From Bradymonadales bacterium (GTDB lineage: Bacteria > Myxococcota_A > Bradymonadia > JAFGEP01), in assembly GCA_016931535.1 (NCBI GenBank), contig JAFGEP010000152.1, positions 62,001 through 126,000 on the forward strand: a stretch of DNA of 64,000 nt. Direction: 5' to 3'. Under the pieces are notes generated by a model. It was not told the DNA's origin. It worked only from the letters and a program-made list of their open reading frames with translations, and made no database searches. The translations under genes were made by a program, and so were the position numbers. Shown in pieces: positions 25,263 through 38,324 of the stretch (positions within the stretch are counted from its first letter, which is position 1; each line of letters begins with the position of its first letter).

Positions 25263-27098
25263 TCATTCCGGCAGTCGCACCGCCATGATGTCCGCCTTCT
25301 GCTTGTCCGCCACGAACAGACGCCCGTCCGCCTCTCCGGTGAGCATCCAGATGTTGCGGTCACGTCCCTGCGGCAGCTCGGTGAAGGCCAGGACCTCGCC
25401 GTTGCGGATGAACATCAGGTAGTCGACCCCCTCGGCAACGCTGAAGGCGCTGCGCAGGAGCAGCCCGTCTTCCCAGGGTATCGTCTGGAACAGCGAAGGG
25501 ACGCCGATGCAAGGCATCTCCCACTCCTCGACGAGGCCGAAGGTCGCCGGATCGATGACGGCAATCACGCTGGTCTCGTACTCGGCCGCGCTGGATGCGA
25601 CGTAAAGCGTTCCGTTGCTGTCCAGGCCCCCATTGACCCATCCCAGCTGGTGCCAGAACGGGTCGATACCGTGATCGCCGAGACGTTCGACGGTCAGGCC
25701 ATCAGTCCCCGACTCGATTCGAAAGCCGGCCAGCCCGAGCCCGTAGAAGTCGCTCTCGACTCCCGGCATGAAGCCGGCTTGAGGGTTCATGAGCGCGATC
25801 AGGATGTCGGCGTCGGGGTCATCCGCAGCCGGCGTCAGGAGCATTGGGTCGTAGTGGTATCCGTACTCGTGGGAGTCGAAGAGCTGGATCCGCTGAACAC
25901 TCGTGGGCAGGTAGTACCCCGTATTGTCCGGATCCGCGTGGGGAGCGGGATCGGCGAGCATCGCGGGCAGGTCGTCGAGCCCGATGAGGTCGATGTGCGA
26001 CTCGTACCAGTTGTAGAAGGTGAAGCGGGCAGAGCCGTCGGCGAGAATCCGGCCTTTGAGGCTGCTGGGGTCGAAGGCATTGCCGATGAGTGAGCTGGTG
26101 TCCTCGAATGGCGCCACCTGGTTGAGATGACGGTTGAAGGAGAAGCGCAGCGTTCCCGGGTCGATCTTGAGGATCTCCTCGTACCAGTCGTCCTCGGCAC
26201 CCGACCCTACACGCACATGCTGGATATCCACCCACCAGTCGATGCTGCGCTCTGCATCCGAGCCACCGAGCGTCGGGCCAGGCGGCTCGGTTCGAGTCTC
26301 GCACAACCCCTCGTCGATCTCGGTTTGCTCGGTAGGCGATTCGGCTTCGACGGTCGCCAGCGTGGTCGCATCGAGCACTTGCAGGTAGTACTGGGAGGGG
26401 GGGGCGAACGGGTCGGGCGAATCGGCCGGATCGTAGGTCAGCACCGCAAGCGTGTTCTCGTCGAGGTCCAGGCAGATGGTCTCGATGGGTCGACCGACAT
26501 TGACGCTCCCCGTGATATCTAGCGGCCGTTCGGCATAGTAGGCGCCGCAGTCGCACGCCTGACCGGGACCACACGGCCGAGGTGGTTCAACTCGCACACC
26601 CGCCACGAAAAGGGACAGGTGATCCACGCTGGCGGTGACGGACTCGGCAGCACTGTCGGCCGTCGTGGTCAAGGCGCCATACGTGCCGTCAACCTGGTCC
26701 GCGGTGTATACCCTCACGTCATCGAGGGTGCTGCCGGAGGGAATGGCAGCGGACACGACAGGGAGAGTCACCTGGGCGGGCACCGAGAAGGTCGTGCCCG
26801 GGGGACCGATCTCGACGGTCGGCCCAACCGTCGTGACGTTGTCGATGGTTGCAGGCTCGGTGGCGCTCGAGATGCTGATGTCGACATCGGACGACAAGGC
26901 ACCGGCCGGGATGTCGATGGCCGCCCCCCCGGACTCGACACGACCTCCCTCGGAACCCACGGTTACCGTCGTGGTCGGAATATCGACATCGACGTCGGGT
27001 CCTCCTTCGTCGTCTCCGCACGCCAGCGAAGGAAGCCAGGGGAGTGAGAGCAGGGCGAGAGTCAAGAGCAAACTGGTTCCGATGGGCCTGATCCGCAT
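25263..27098 (-). CDS. ZU5-domain lipoprotein
   Basis: This 611-aa protein has a signal segment ending WLPSLACGD, a plausible lipobox, followed by an Asp/Val-rich linker. Residues about 50-165 match a ZU5-like domain (SGGAAIDIPAGALSSDVDIS and the later VDHLSLFVAGV end). A Cys cluster (CGPGQACDCGAYY) separates it from a 430-residue region that alternates strands and short loops and looks like a beta-propeller. The ATG at 27098 was chosen because the hydrophobic segment follows directly. It lies upstream of, and in line with, the 698-aa lipoprotein gene with a gap of 92 bases, so the two may be cotranscribed. Confidence 0.72.
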   Translation of the reverse strand: MRIRPIGTSLLLTLALLSLPWLPSLACGDDEGGPDVDVDIPTTTVTVGSEGGRVESGGAAIDIPAGALSSDVDISISSATEPATIDNVTTVGPTVEIGPPGTTFSVPAQVTLPVVSAAIPSGSTLDDVRVYTADQVDGTYGALTTTADSAAESVTASVDHLSLFVAGVRVEPPRPCGPGQACDCGAYYAERPLDITGSVNVGRPIETICLDLDENTLAVLTYDPADSPDPFAPPSQYYLQVLDATTLATVEAESPTEQTEIDEGLCETRTEPPGPTLGGSDAERSIDWWVDIQHVRVGSGAEDDWYEEILKIDPGTLRFSFNRHLNQVAPFEDTSSLIGNAFDPSSLKGRILADGSARFTFYNWYESHIDLIGLDDLPAMLADPAPHADPDNTGYYLPTSVQRIQLFDSHEYGYHYDPMLLTPAADDPDADILIALMNPQAGFMPGVESDFYGLGLAGFRIESGTDGLTVERLGDHGIDPFWHQLGWVNGGLDSNGTLYVASSAAEYETSVIAVIDPATFGLVEEWEMPCIGVPSLFQTIPWEDGLLLRSAFSVAEGVDYLMFIRNGEVLAFTELPQGRDRNIWMLTGEADGRLFVADKQKADIMAVRLPE

Positions 27099-27298
27099 CG
27101 TTGGAGTTCCTTCTGTGTGGAGAGGCATTGAGATGTGCGCTAAAGGATAGCACTACTCACTTCTGCAATCCAGTTCCCATCCGGCTTGAAAAATGGGAGG
27201 TCCAGGATCGACTACTCGGTGTAATCACGCAGGGCGGGGTCGTTCGGTTTGGAGGGGAGCCACCGGCATCGGACCGGTGGGGGTCTGCTCGCAGACGG

Positions 27299-30200
27299 CT
27301 ACCGTCTCCGCCTGCGCCAGGCCAGGCTGATCAGCGCCAACCCGCCGATCCACCAGCCGCTCCCCCTGCTCCCGGCAGAGGTACCGCATCCGCAGGCCTC
27401 ACCGGCTCCCTGGCCCCCCGTAAGGTCGGTTCCGGTATCGGTGATCGGGTCGGTCCCCGCATCGGGGCTGTTGCGGATCAGGGTGATGTAGAAGCTGTAT
27501 GGCTCGCTGTAGGGTCCCTCTCCACCGTGATCGATGGCCCGTGCTCGCCACCAGTACTGCCCGGAGAACAAGCTCTGGTTGGCGCGCCAGCTCGTCTGAC
27601 CGATCCCCTGGGTGACGTCTGCCCGCTCCAGGACCAGCGTGGATAGCTGGTCGTCGGAGAACACCTGGAAGTGGTAAAGCAGCGTCTCTCCGTCCGGATC
27701 GAGCGCGTTCTCCACGGTCAGACGGGGCCGCTGGTTCACCATGGTGGTCCCGTCCGGGGGCATCACCGGAAGGGGGGCGGAGGGGAGGTCGTTGGTGTGG
27801 TTGGCCCGAAAGGAGGAGAAACCGAAGCCGGAGTAGAGCTGTCCGTCGAACGCCTGGACCCGTACGTGGTACACCGAGTTGTCGGCCAGGGTCCTCGGAA
27901 CCGTCCAGCCGGTCGTGCTCCCCGTCGGGGGCTCTTCGATATGGCCGCTCGCCTGGCGATTGGGGGTATCGAAGGTCAAGCTGGTGTCGATCTCGAAGGT
28001 GTAGGAAAGAGGGTCCCGGTTTGGATCGGTGGAGTTGGCCAGGAGAATCTCCGGATGGCTGTCTGTGACCGTGGCCCCCTGGGCGGGAGAGACCACCACC
28101 GGTATATTGGGCGGTCGGTTCTCGAAGGTGGTCAGAAAGTCGAAGGTCTCGCTGAACTCGCTCTCGCACCCCTTGGCATCGATGGCCCGAGCCCGCCACC
28201 AGTACGGGGTGTTGTCCTCCAGCTCGATGGTCGGCGCCCAGCTGGTCACCCCGTCCTCTCCTTCGACCAGGATTCCGCTGTTGGTCACCGCCTCGAGCAG
28301 CGCCGCGTCCTGGTAGATGATGATGATGTAGACCAGTCGATCCTCGTCCGGATCGATGGCGTTCTGGATGATGAACAGGGGCTGTGCGATCGACACGAAC
28401 CCCCCGTCGGGCGGGGTGAGTAGCGTCGGAGCAGACGGGCACTCCTGCTCGGCGTTGACGAAGAAGTTGCCCACCTCGCTGGGCGGACCGAAGACCAGCC
28501 CGTCATGTGCCCATCCTCGCCAGTGGTGCCGGGTGTTGTCCTGGAGCTCGTCGGCCTGTGTCACCTCGAACGAGACGCGATGGGTTTCCTCGTCAACCAA
28601 GAGACCGCTCTCCTGCCGCACCGGTTCGGCGGCGGGGTTGGACAGCGGGTCGACGTCATAGACGGCGATGCGGTAGGTCAGCGGCGACCCGTCCGGATCG
28701 ATGGCCGGATAGAGGCTCAAGGTCACCTCGACCGGATACCCAACCTCGTATCCCAAGGGAGGCCATGCCAGGCGCGGCGCACCCGGTCCGTCGAAATGGT
28801 GCGGACTGGTCTCCCGGAGGAACTCGTCGATATTGCTCACGCCGTCGCCGTCCGGATCCTCGTCGCGATCGAGCGGATCGGTCGGATCGAGATCGTACTG
28901 CAGCTCCCATCCATCCGGCATGCCATCCAGATCGTTGTCGGCGGGCTCCACGTTGATGGTGAACGACTGGGTGTCCCGACCGAAGTCCTTGTCGGTCACC
29001 GACAGGTTGACCACCACCGAACCGATGCGTGCGTGGGCGTACAGCGGGGTCCAGGTGAAAAGACCGGAATCGCTCGCCTCCATGCCGATGGGACCGGCCA
29101 GGACCTCGTAGGTGAAGGTGTCCTCGCTGCCCGGATCGGCCACCTCCATCTGGTAGCTCCAGGGCACGCTCTCGGTGGCCTCGGTGGGGTAGTCGTGGCT
29201 GACGATCACCGGGGGCACATTGGTCACGTTCAAGGCGGCCACGGTGACCACGCTGGAGCCATCGTCGTCGGTGACCTGCAGGGCGATGAAGAAGCGGCCG
29301 TTGTCCGGGTAGGCGTGTGTCTGCTCCAGCCCCACGTCACCGCTGGGGGAGAACACCAGGTCGTAGCTCCAATCCCATTGGTAGCTGACGATGGTGTCGG
29401 TGATAGTCCCCCCACCGTCGGCAAAGGAACCCACTGCAGAGATGGCGAAGGTTTCGCCCTCGTAGGGTGAGACCGCAGGCAGGTTGATGATCCCTGTCGG
29501 GGGTTGGTCGAAGACGGTCACGTACCCGATGGCGGTGTGGGAAAGCTCGCCATCGAATGCCGTCAGGCAGACCGTATACGGCTCGGCGCTGTTGTCGGGG
29601 AAGACGACCGAAGGGGTCGCGCCCACCAGGTCGGGATCGGCCCCCGGGGCGTTATCGCAGTACACATCCCACCGGTACTGGAGGGTGTCGTCATCGGGGT
29701 CGGTCGAACCGGTGCCGTCCAGGATGACGGGTAGCCCTTCGCCCACCACGTAGGGTCCGCCGGCATCGGCCTCTGGGGCGCCGTTGGCCGATTCGACGCT
29801 GTACTGACCGGGCTGGCCCGCGGCCGCAGGGCCGCTGTTGGTGTTCTGTCCCACCCCGGGGTTTCCGCCGGGCACCAGGACGGTACCGGCCCACTCCGTG
29901 GCCACCGAGCTGCGGACCTGTACTCGGCCGCCGCCACCGCCACCGCCCCCGGCGCCCTGGTAGTAGTCGTCTCCCTGGATATCTCCGGCACCGCCGTTGC
30001 CGCCGTTACCCCCGCGCGCCGAGATGGTGCCGCCACCCGACAGGTAGGTGGTCCGGATGTCGATGCCGCCTCCCGAAGCGCCGCCGCCGCCACCCCCGCC
30101 GTGGAAGTAGTTGGGGCTGGTTCCACCTCGCCCCCCCTGCCCTCCGTCTGCCGAGATGAGCCCGGTCACATGGAGGGAACGGGTATTGAGGATCAACAGG

Positions 30201-30910
30201 CCCCCACCCCGCCCGCCGGGCTGACCGGCCTCGTAGTCGTTGCCACCCGCGCCGCCGCCACCGCCACCGCCGCTGCCCATGGCGGGGTTGGTGGTGCTGC
30301 CCCAGGTCCCGCCGCCGCTGCCACCCGCGCCGCCCTGGCAGCCGTCGTCGGAGGCATCGGCCCCATGGCCGCCACCGCCGCCGCTGCCGCCATAGCCCGA
30401 CCCGCCGCCACCGCCGCCGCCGGCGTTGCGGTAGGTATCAGGGGCAGTAGGGGGACAGACCGCGGCGTTGGTACCGTCGGTTCCCAGTCCGCTGCCGGTG
30501 GTGGGTACCTTCCCCCCCTCGCCGCGGCCGCCGCCGGCGCCGCCAGGATTTCCCGCCGCATCGGCGGAGAGGTGGCCGTGCGCGTCGATCCGCTGGGCCT
30601 CGATCTGCAAGCTGCGGCCTGGTTCTGCCTGCAAGGTGAAGGTGGGACCGATGGTGAGGATACCGATGTTGGTGTGGATATCTCTCCAGACCAGGTCTTC
30701 GAGCAGGAAGACATCCTCTCCGCCGTAGTCGCAGGTCTGGATACCGCTTCCATCGGTGGTGCACTCCGGCTCGGCAGTCGCCGTGGACCCGAAAGACAGG
30801 ATCGCCACGGCGGCAGCAAACGAAGCCAAGCCAGGCAAATGCCGCGTTCGGCGGCCCCCAGCGGGGCAGGTAACACGTCGAGGACATCGCAACAGGACGG
30901 ACGATTCCAT
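27299..30910 (-). CDS. giant surface protein with Gly-rich, PKD and MYXO-CTERM-like regions
   Basis: This 1203-aa protein starts at an ATG with GGGAG at 7-8 bases. A basic N-terminus and signal segment end at STATAEP. A glycine-rich low-complexity region covers about residues 130-370, with runs of eight or more Gly. PKD/Ig-like repeats follow (DAGGPYVVGEGLPVILDG and others), then an EF-like DNDLDGMPDGWE segment and three fibronectin-like repeats. The C-terminus reads EACGCGTSAGSRG, then WWIGGLALISLAW and five Arg, which fits a MYXO-CTERM sorting signal. Probable cell-surface anchored adhesin or matrix protein. Confidence 0.8.
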   Translation of the reverse strand: MESSVLLRCPRRVTCPAGGRRTRHLPGLASFAAAVAILSFGSTATAEPECTTDGSGIQTCDYGGEDVFLLEDLVWRDIHTNIGILTIGPTFTLQAEPGRSLQIEAQRIDAHGHLSADAAGNPGGAGGGRGEGGKVPTTGSGLGTDGTNAAVCPPTAPDTYRNAGGGGGGGSGYGGSGGGGGHGADASDDGCQGGAGGSGGGTWGSTTNPAMGSGGGGGGGAGGNDYEAGQPGGRGGGLLILNTRSLHVTGLISADGGQGGRGGTSPNYFHGGGGGGGASGGGIDIRTTYLSGGGTISARGGNGGNGGAGDIQGDDYYQGAGGGGGGGGRVQVRSSVATEWAGTVLVPGGNPGVGQNTNSGPAAAGQPGQYSVESANGAPEADAGGPYVVGEGLPVILDGTGSTDPDDDTLQYRWDVYCDNAPGADPDLVGATPSVVFPDNSAEPYTVCLTAFDGELSHTAIGYVTVFDQPPTGIINLPAVSPYEGETFAISAVGSFADGGGTITDTIVSYQWDWSYDLVFSPSGDVGLEQTHAYPDNGRFFIALQVTDDDGSSVVTVAALNVTNVPPVIVSHDYPTEATESVPWSYQMEVADPGSEDTFTYEVLAGPIGMEASDSGLFTWTPLYAHARIGSVVVNLSVTDKDFGRDTQSFTINVEPADNDLDGMPDGWELQYDLDPTDPLDRDEDPDGDGVSNIDEFLRETSPHHFDGPGAPRLAWPPLGYEVGYPVEVTLSLYPAIDPDGSPLTYRIAVYDVDPLSNPAAEPVRQESGLLVDEETHRVSFEVTQADELQDNTRHHWRGWAHDGLVFGPPSEVGNFFVNAEQECPSAPTLLTPPDGGFVSIAQPLFIIQNAIDPDEDRLVYIIIIYQDAALLEAVTNSGILVEGEDGVTSWAPTIELEDNTPYWWRARAIDAKGCESEFSETFDFLTTFENRPPNIPVVVSPAQGATVTDSHPEILLANSTDPNRDPLSYTFEIDTSLTFDTPNRQASGHIEEPPTGSTTGWTVPRTLADNSVYHVRVQAFDGQLYSGFGFSSFRANHTNDLPSAPLPVMPPDGTTMVNQRPRLTVENALDPDGETLLYHFQVFSDDQLSTLVLERADVTQGIGQTSWRANQSLFSGQYWWRARAIDHGGEGPYSEPYSFYITLIRNSPDAGTDPITDTGTDLTGGQGAGEACGCGTSAGSRGSGWWIGGLALISLAWRRRRR

Positions 30911-31131
30911 GCCTACTCCCCGAAATGCCGATGCTCTTTCACGAGTGAAGTCGGTTCGCTCGGGCGATCGGTTTATCAGACAAGAAGCATAGGAGAATCG
31001 ACGGGCTTGTGCAACCAGCGGATCGGTCGGCATGTGGTTGCGCCGACTGGATTGTACTCGGAGGCAGTTGAAGGCGGCTGGCCTCCTGGCTGGCGCAACG
31101 CAGCCTGTTCCTGCCCCTCGATCAGGCCTGT

Positions 31132-31161
31132 TTTACGCGGGTGATCGATTTCTGCTATGAT
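31132..31161 (+). promoter_or_regulatory. possible sigma70-type promoter in a divergent 330-base region
   Basis: The gap 30911-31240 separates two divergent surface-protein genes and holds no gene I can support. On the plus strand TTTACG (31132-31137) and TATGAT (31156-31161) are 18 bases apart, which would start transcription about 70 bases before the ATG at 31241. A GAGAGG ribosome binding site lies at 31227-31232. For the minus-strand gene I see no clear promoter boxes. Confidence 0.35.
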
Positions 31162-31240
31162 ACCTTCACCAATACCACTACCCCGTGGAAGTTGGCGATC
31201 CACATCGAAGCTCTCCAGAAAAACGCGAGAGGCACGCGTC

Positions 31241-34897
<3,657 letters not shown>

Positions 34898-35174
34898 GCG
34901 CTGACTGGCCGTCGTGGCGGTTGATCCCCTTGCCTACCAACAGGCCAAAATTTCATCGATCCGGATGGCTGGCGTAAAATGCCGTACAGCTGCGACCTCC
35001 GGTTGGGTGGACAGGTACGTGCTGTCGAGTCACTTGAGCAACAGGCTTGCGTTCCTGTTGGGGAAGCCCAGAGGTTGAACGCCAACGGGATGCAGGCATC
35101 ACCGAAGTACTTGGGAAGGGCACCTTCTACCAACCTGACGGAGAGCAACTGTTGATGGACAGCAGGATCCAGGC

Positions 35175-38100
35175 ATGCCGGATGAAATGACAGCGGTGGG
35201 TGCCCCTCAGATTGCGGCCCCGGCGGCAGGCGGCTCAGAGCGCCGGGGTCTGCTGCGAGTTCCCAGCCGGATCGTGGTGACCCAGACAGGAAAGAGCCAC
35301 CTGCTGGGAGAGATCCGCAACCTGAGCTTGAGCGGTGTCTTCATCGCCTCCAATGATCCGCTCCCCGAGGGGTCCAACCTGTCGATCTCGTTCTCCTTGC
35401 GAGATGGCAAGCCAGACCTGGTCGTGCAGGGTCGGGTGGTGTGGCGGTCGAGCGCAGGATTGGGGCTGGAGTTCCTGCACCTGTCCTCCGCCAGCCGGCG
35501 CCGCCTGCGACGAACCATCGTCGAGCTGGCATCGGTGGTGGGGCATCGGGAGACCGCCATCCAGCTTCACGACCTGGACGAAAAGGCGACCGAGCCGATC
35601 CGCGACCCGACCACCATCCGCGACCTTTTCCGAAAAGGCCTGGATTGTGGGGTGGCCTGCACGATCATCGCTGCCGGCCGCCAGCTCAGAGAGACAGGCA
35701 CCCTACACGATCTGACCCCCGATCTCCTCCATCTGCGGTTAATGCACCAGAGCGAGCTGAACATCGGCGAGAAGGTCTTCCTCTGGATGACGGTCGATTT
35801 CGTCAGCTACTCCTTCGAGGCGGAGGTCCGCGCGGTCCAGGTGCATTCGATCGCCCTGACAGTCCCCAAGCTGATGTACTACTCGGAGCGCCGCACCAAT
35901 CGGCGCCAGCTTCATCCCGCCGGTAAATCGCTGGTGCTCCCCTTGCCATGGCAGCCGGACCGGTCGCTTCGCTGGCCGATCGTCGATATCGGACCGGGAG
36001 GGTTGAGCTTCCGGGTGGGGACCGAGGAGGCGCTGATCCTGCCCGGGACTCCGTTGACCGGCGCCCTCCTCGAAGACCAGGGCAAGACGACCTCGCTGCC
36101 ACTGCCGGTGGTCCGGCATCTCACCTTGATGCAGAACGATGGCGAGGCCCCCTGGCTGAAGGTGGGGGTCGCCTACCAGCTGGAACGGGTACCGACTCCC
36201 ATCGCCCAGGAGGTCCTTTCCGAACCGCTCAAAAAGGGACCTTGGCATCGGTTTCAGAGCCGGCTCAGAGGGCTGGCATCCGGTCTCTCCTACCTGTACC
36301 ACTCGCGGCTAGGGAAAAGACGGAAGAGCGATCTGCCGTTCCAGGTCGTCCGCTACCTCAACCGCCGCGGCCAGCAGGTGGTCGGACTACTCAACCTGGC
36401 GTTCCCTGCGGAAGGAAAGGTCCGCGCTCCGCTCATCCTGGTCACTCCCGGCTATGGTGGCAGGAAGGAGGTGATGAGCGGGCTGGCCATGACCATCGTT
36501 CACAACTTCCGATTGCACCATCAGAACGTGGCGGTCCTGCGCCTGGACAACACCAACAACCTGGGCGAATCCGACAAGGATCCCGGCTGCGAGCAGGATG
36601 GCAGTCATACCCTTCACTACACCATGAGCGGTGGCGTGGAGGACCTGCTGGGTGCCCTGGACTGGGCCGATCGAAATCCCTTCGTGGAACCCACCGATAT
36701 CCTGGTCATCAGCATCAGCCTGTCCAGCGTCCCGGTGCGACGCCTGCTCACCCTGCCCGAGGCCGCCCGTATCAGCTACTGGATCGCCTTCATGGGGGTG
36801 GCGGACGCCCAGGATGCCGCCTTGCATGCCGCCGGCAACATCGACATGTACGGGAACTACCTGAGAGGGGTGAAAAACGGCGTCATCTCGCTGTTGGGAT
36901 GCCTGGTGGATGCCGACCACTATTGCCGAGACCTCGAGCAGCACCACCTCGCCACCATCGATGATGCCCGCGCCGACATGGCCCAGATCCGAGCCGCGGT
37001 CACCTGGCTGGTGGGCAAGCACGACGGTTGGCTGGATCCCCGCCGGGTCCGCGACATCATGGAGGTCAAGGCACCGGGATCGCGCCACATCCTGGAGGTC
37101 GATGCCGGCCATGTGCCTCGTTCCGGAGAGGAGGCTCTGGCCGAGTTCGCCTTGATGTCCCGCCTGATCTGGAGGCACCTGTTCGGCCGGGAGCTGGAGG
37201 TGACCCCCCTCTCGGCGGGCTGGTTGGCCGCCGTCAGCGACCAGGAATGGCAGCGGGTACGCCGGACCAGGCTGGAGGACCGCGCGGGCTACTGGAAGAG
37301 CTATCTTCTGGGGGAGAACGACCTGGGGTTTGACATTGTCGAGCTGTCCTCCGCCTACCGCCAGTTTGTCGAGACGGAGGTGAAGCTCGCCCAGGCGACC
37401 GGCAAGCGGGTGCTGGACCTGGGAGCCGGGACCGGCAATGTCAGCGTCACCCTGCAGAACGAAAGCCCCGCCGAGCTGGTGTGCCTGGACATCGTGCCGG
37501 AAGCGCTGGAGAAGCTGGAGGAAAAAGTCGGTCGAGATCGACAGGTCACAACGGTCGTGGCCAATGCCGACGGAAGCCCCTTGATCGCCATGAAGCGCTG
37601 GCTGGCGGGAGACTTGGCCGGCCTTCCGGCCCTGGCTGGCCGAATCCCAGGGGTGGGGCAATCGCTGCTGGATCCGGTCGGCGAGCGCTATACCCCCGAG
37701 CTCCACGCCCTGCTCCGCGGCTCCCACCTGGACGCCCGAGAGGTCGTACAGGCCGCCGGTCTACCGCTGACGCTGGTGCCGGTGCTATCCGACCTCAACC
37801 TTCTGGCCCGAGTGGCCCGAGGACACCTTGACGCCGATCAGGCCGCCCCTCGCCTCCGTCATGTCCACAGGTCGGTCCTGGATGACAACCGGGGCCTCCC
37901 CTTCCCCGACGGGCGGTTCGACTGCGTCATGTGCAGCATCGTCCTGAGCTACCTGGACCACCCCCAGGATACCCTGTTCGAGATCCACCGGGTGCTCGCA
38001 CCCGGCGGACGACTGGTGGTATCTACCATGAAGCCCGACGCCGACATCTCCAAGCTCGTTCTGGGGTTGATCGACCAGATCGAAGCGGCGCCGGAGAGCG

Positions 38101-38324
38101 ATCTACCCGCCGGCTACAGCCGATCGCGGCTGCTGAAGGCAGCAAGGGATTACATCAGCAGTGCGGCCAACCTGGTCCGGCTGGAGGAGGAAGGTCTCTT
38201 CCGCTTCTTTGGCGCCGAGCGGTTCCTCTCCCTGTTGGGGAAGGCGGGGTTCGATGGCGCCGAGCTGACCCTGAGCTTCGGCGATCCGCCACAGGCATTG
38301 GTAGTCTTATGTCACCGCCCCTAG
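35175..38324 (+). CDS. fusion of two PilZ domains, a LuxD-like acyl hydrolase and a SAM methyltransferase
   Basis: This 1049-aa cytoplasmic protein has four parts. PilZ-1 covers about residues 20-120 (RRGLLR and NLSLSG, the c-di-GMP binding motifs). A YcgR-like N domain and PilZ-2 cover about 145-340 (RRTNRR; the second motif is DIGPGG, with Gly for Ser). An alpha/beta hydrolase covers about 385-670 and follows LuxD closely: YTMSGGVEDLLGALDW, the nucleophile region ISISLSS (Ser 515), HDGWLD (Asp 617) and DAGHVP (His 646). A methyltransferase covers about 705-1049 with motif I VLDLGAGTGN and a long insert before FDCVMCSIVLSYL. LuxD enzymes release myristic acid from acyl carriers. The stop lies inside the next gene, a histidine kinase. 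Substrates are unknown. Confidence 0.82.
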   Translation: MPDEMTAVGAPQIAAPAAGGSERRGLLRVPSRIVVTQTGKSHLLGEIRNLSLSGVFIASNDPLPEGSNLSISFSLRDGKPDLVVQGRVVWRSSAGLGLEFLHLSSASRRRLRRTIVELASVVGHRETAIQLHDLDEKATEPIRDPTTIRDLFRKGLDCGVACTIIAAGRQLRETGTLHDLTPDLLHLRLMHQSELNIGEKVFLWMTVDFVSYSFEAEVRAVQVHSIALTVPKLMYYSERRTNRRQLHPAGKSLVLPLPWQPDRSLRWPIVDIGPGGLSFRVGTEEALILPGTPLTGALLEDQGKTTSLPLPVVRHLTLMQNDGEAPWLKVGVAYQLERVPTPIAQEVLSEPLKKGPWHRFQSRLRGLASGLSYLYHSRLGKRRKSDLPFQVVRYLNRRGQQVVGLLNLAFPAEGKVRAPLILVTPGYGGRKEVMSGLAMTIVHNFRLHHQNVAVLRLDNTNNLGESDKDPGCEQDGSHTLHYTMSGGVEDLLGALDWADRNPFVEPTDILVISISLSSVPVRRLLTLPEAARISYWIAFMGVADAQDAALHAAGNIDMYGNYLRGVKNGVISLLGCLVDADHYCRDLEQHHLATIDDARADMAQIRAAVTWLVGKHDGWLDPRRVRDIMEVKAPGSRHILEVDAGHVPRSGEEALAEFALMSRLIWRHLFGRELEVTPLSAGWLAAVSDQEWQRVRRTRLEDRAGYWKSYLLGENDLGFDIVELSSAYRQFVETEVKLAQATGKRVLDLGAGTGNVSVTLQNESPAELVCLDIVPEALEKLEEKVGRDRQVTTVVANADGSPLIAMKRWLAGDLAGLPALAGRIPGVGQSLLDPVGERYTPELHALLRGSHLDAREVVQAAGLPLTLVPVLSDLNLLARVARGHLDADQAAPRLRHVHRSVLDDNRGLPFPDGRFDCVMCSIVLSYLDHPQDTLFEIHRVLAPGGRLVVSTMKPDADISKLVLGLIDQIEAAPESDLPAGYSRSRLLKAARDYISSAANLVRLEEEGLFRFFGAERFLSLLGKAGFDGAELTLSFGDPPQALVVLCHRP

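Noticed and set aside
30101..31144. 347-aa plus-strand frame opposite the Gly-rich region
   Set aside because: Ala/Thr-rich shadow of the Gly codons on the other strand.
34898..35174. Possible c-di-GMP riboswitch before the PilZ fusion gene
   Set aside because: There is one short inverted repeat (AACAGG/CCTGTT) but none of the conserved GEMM core; no support.
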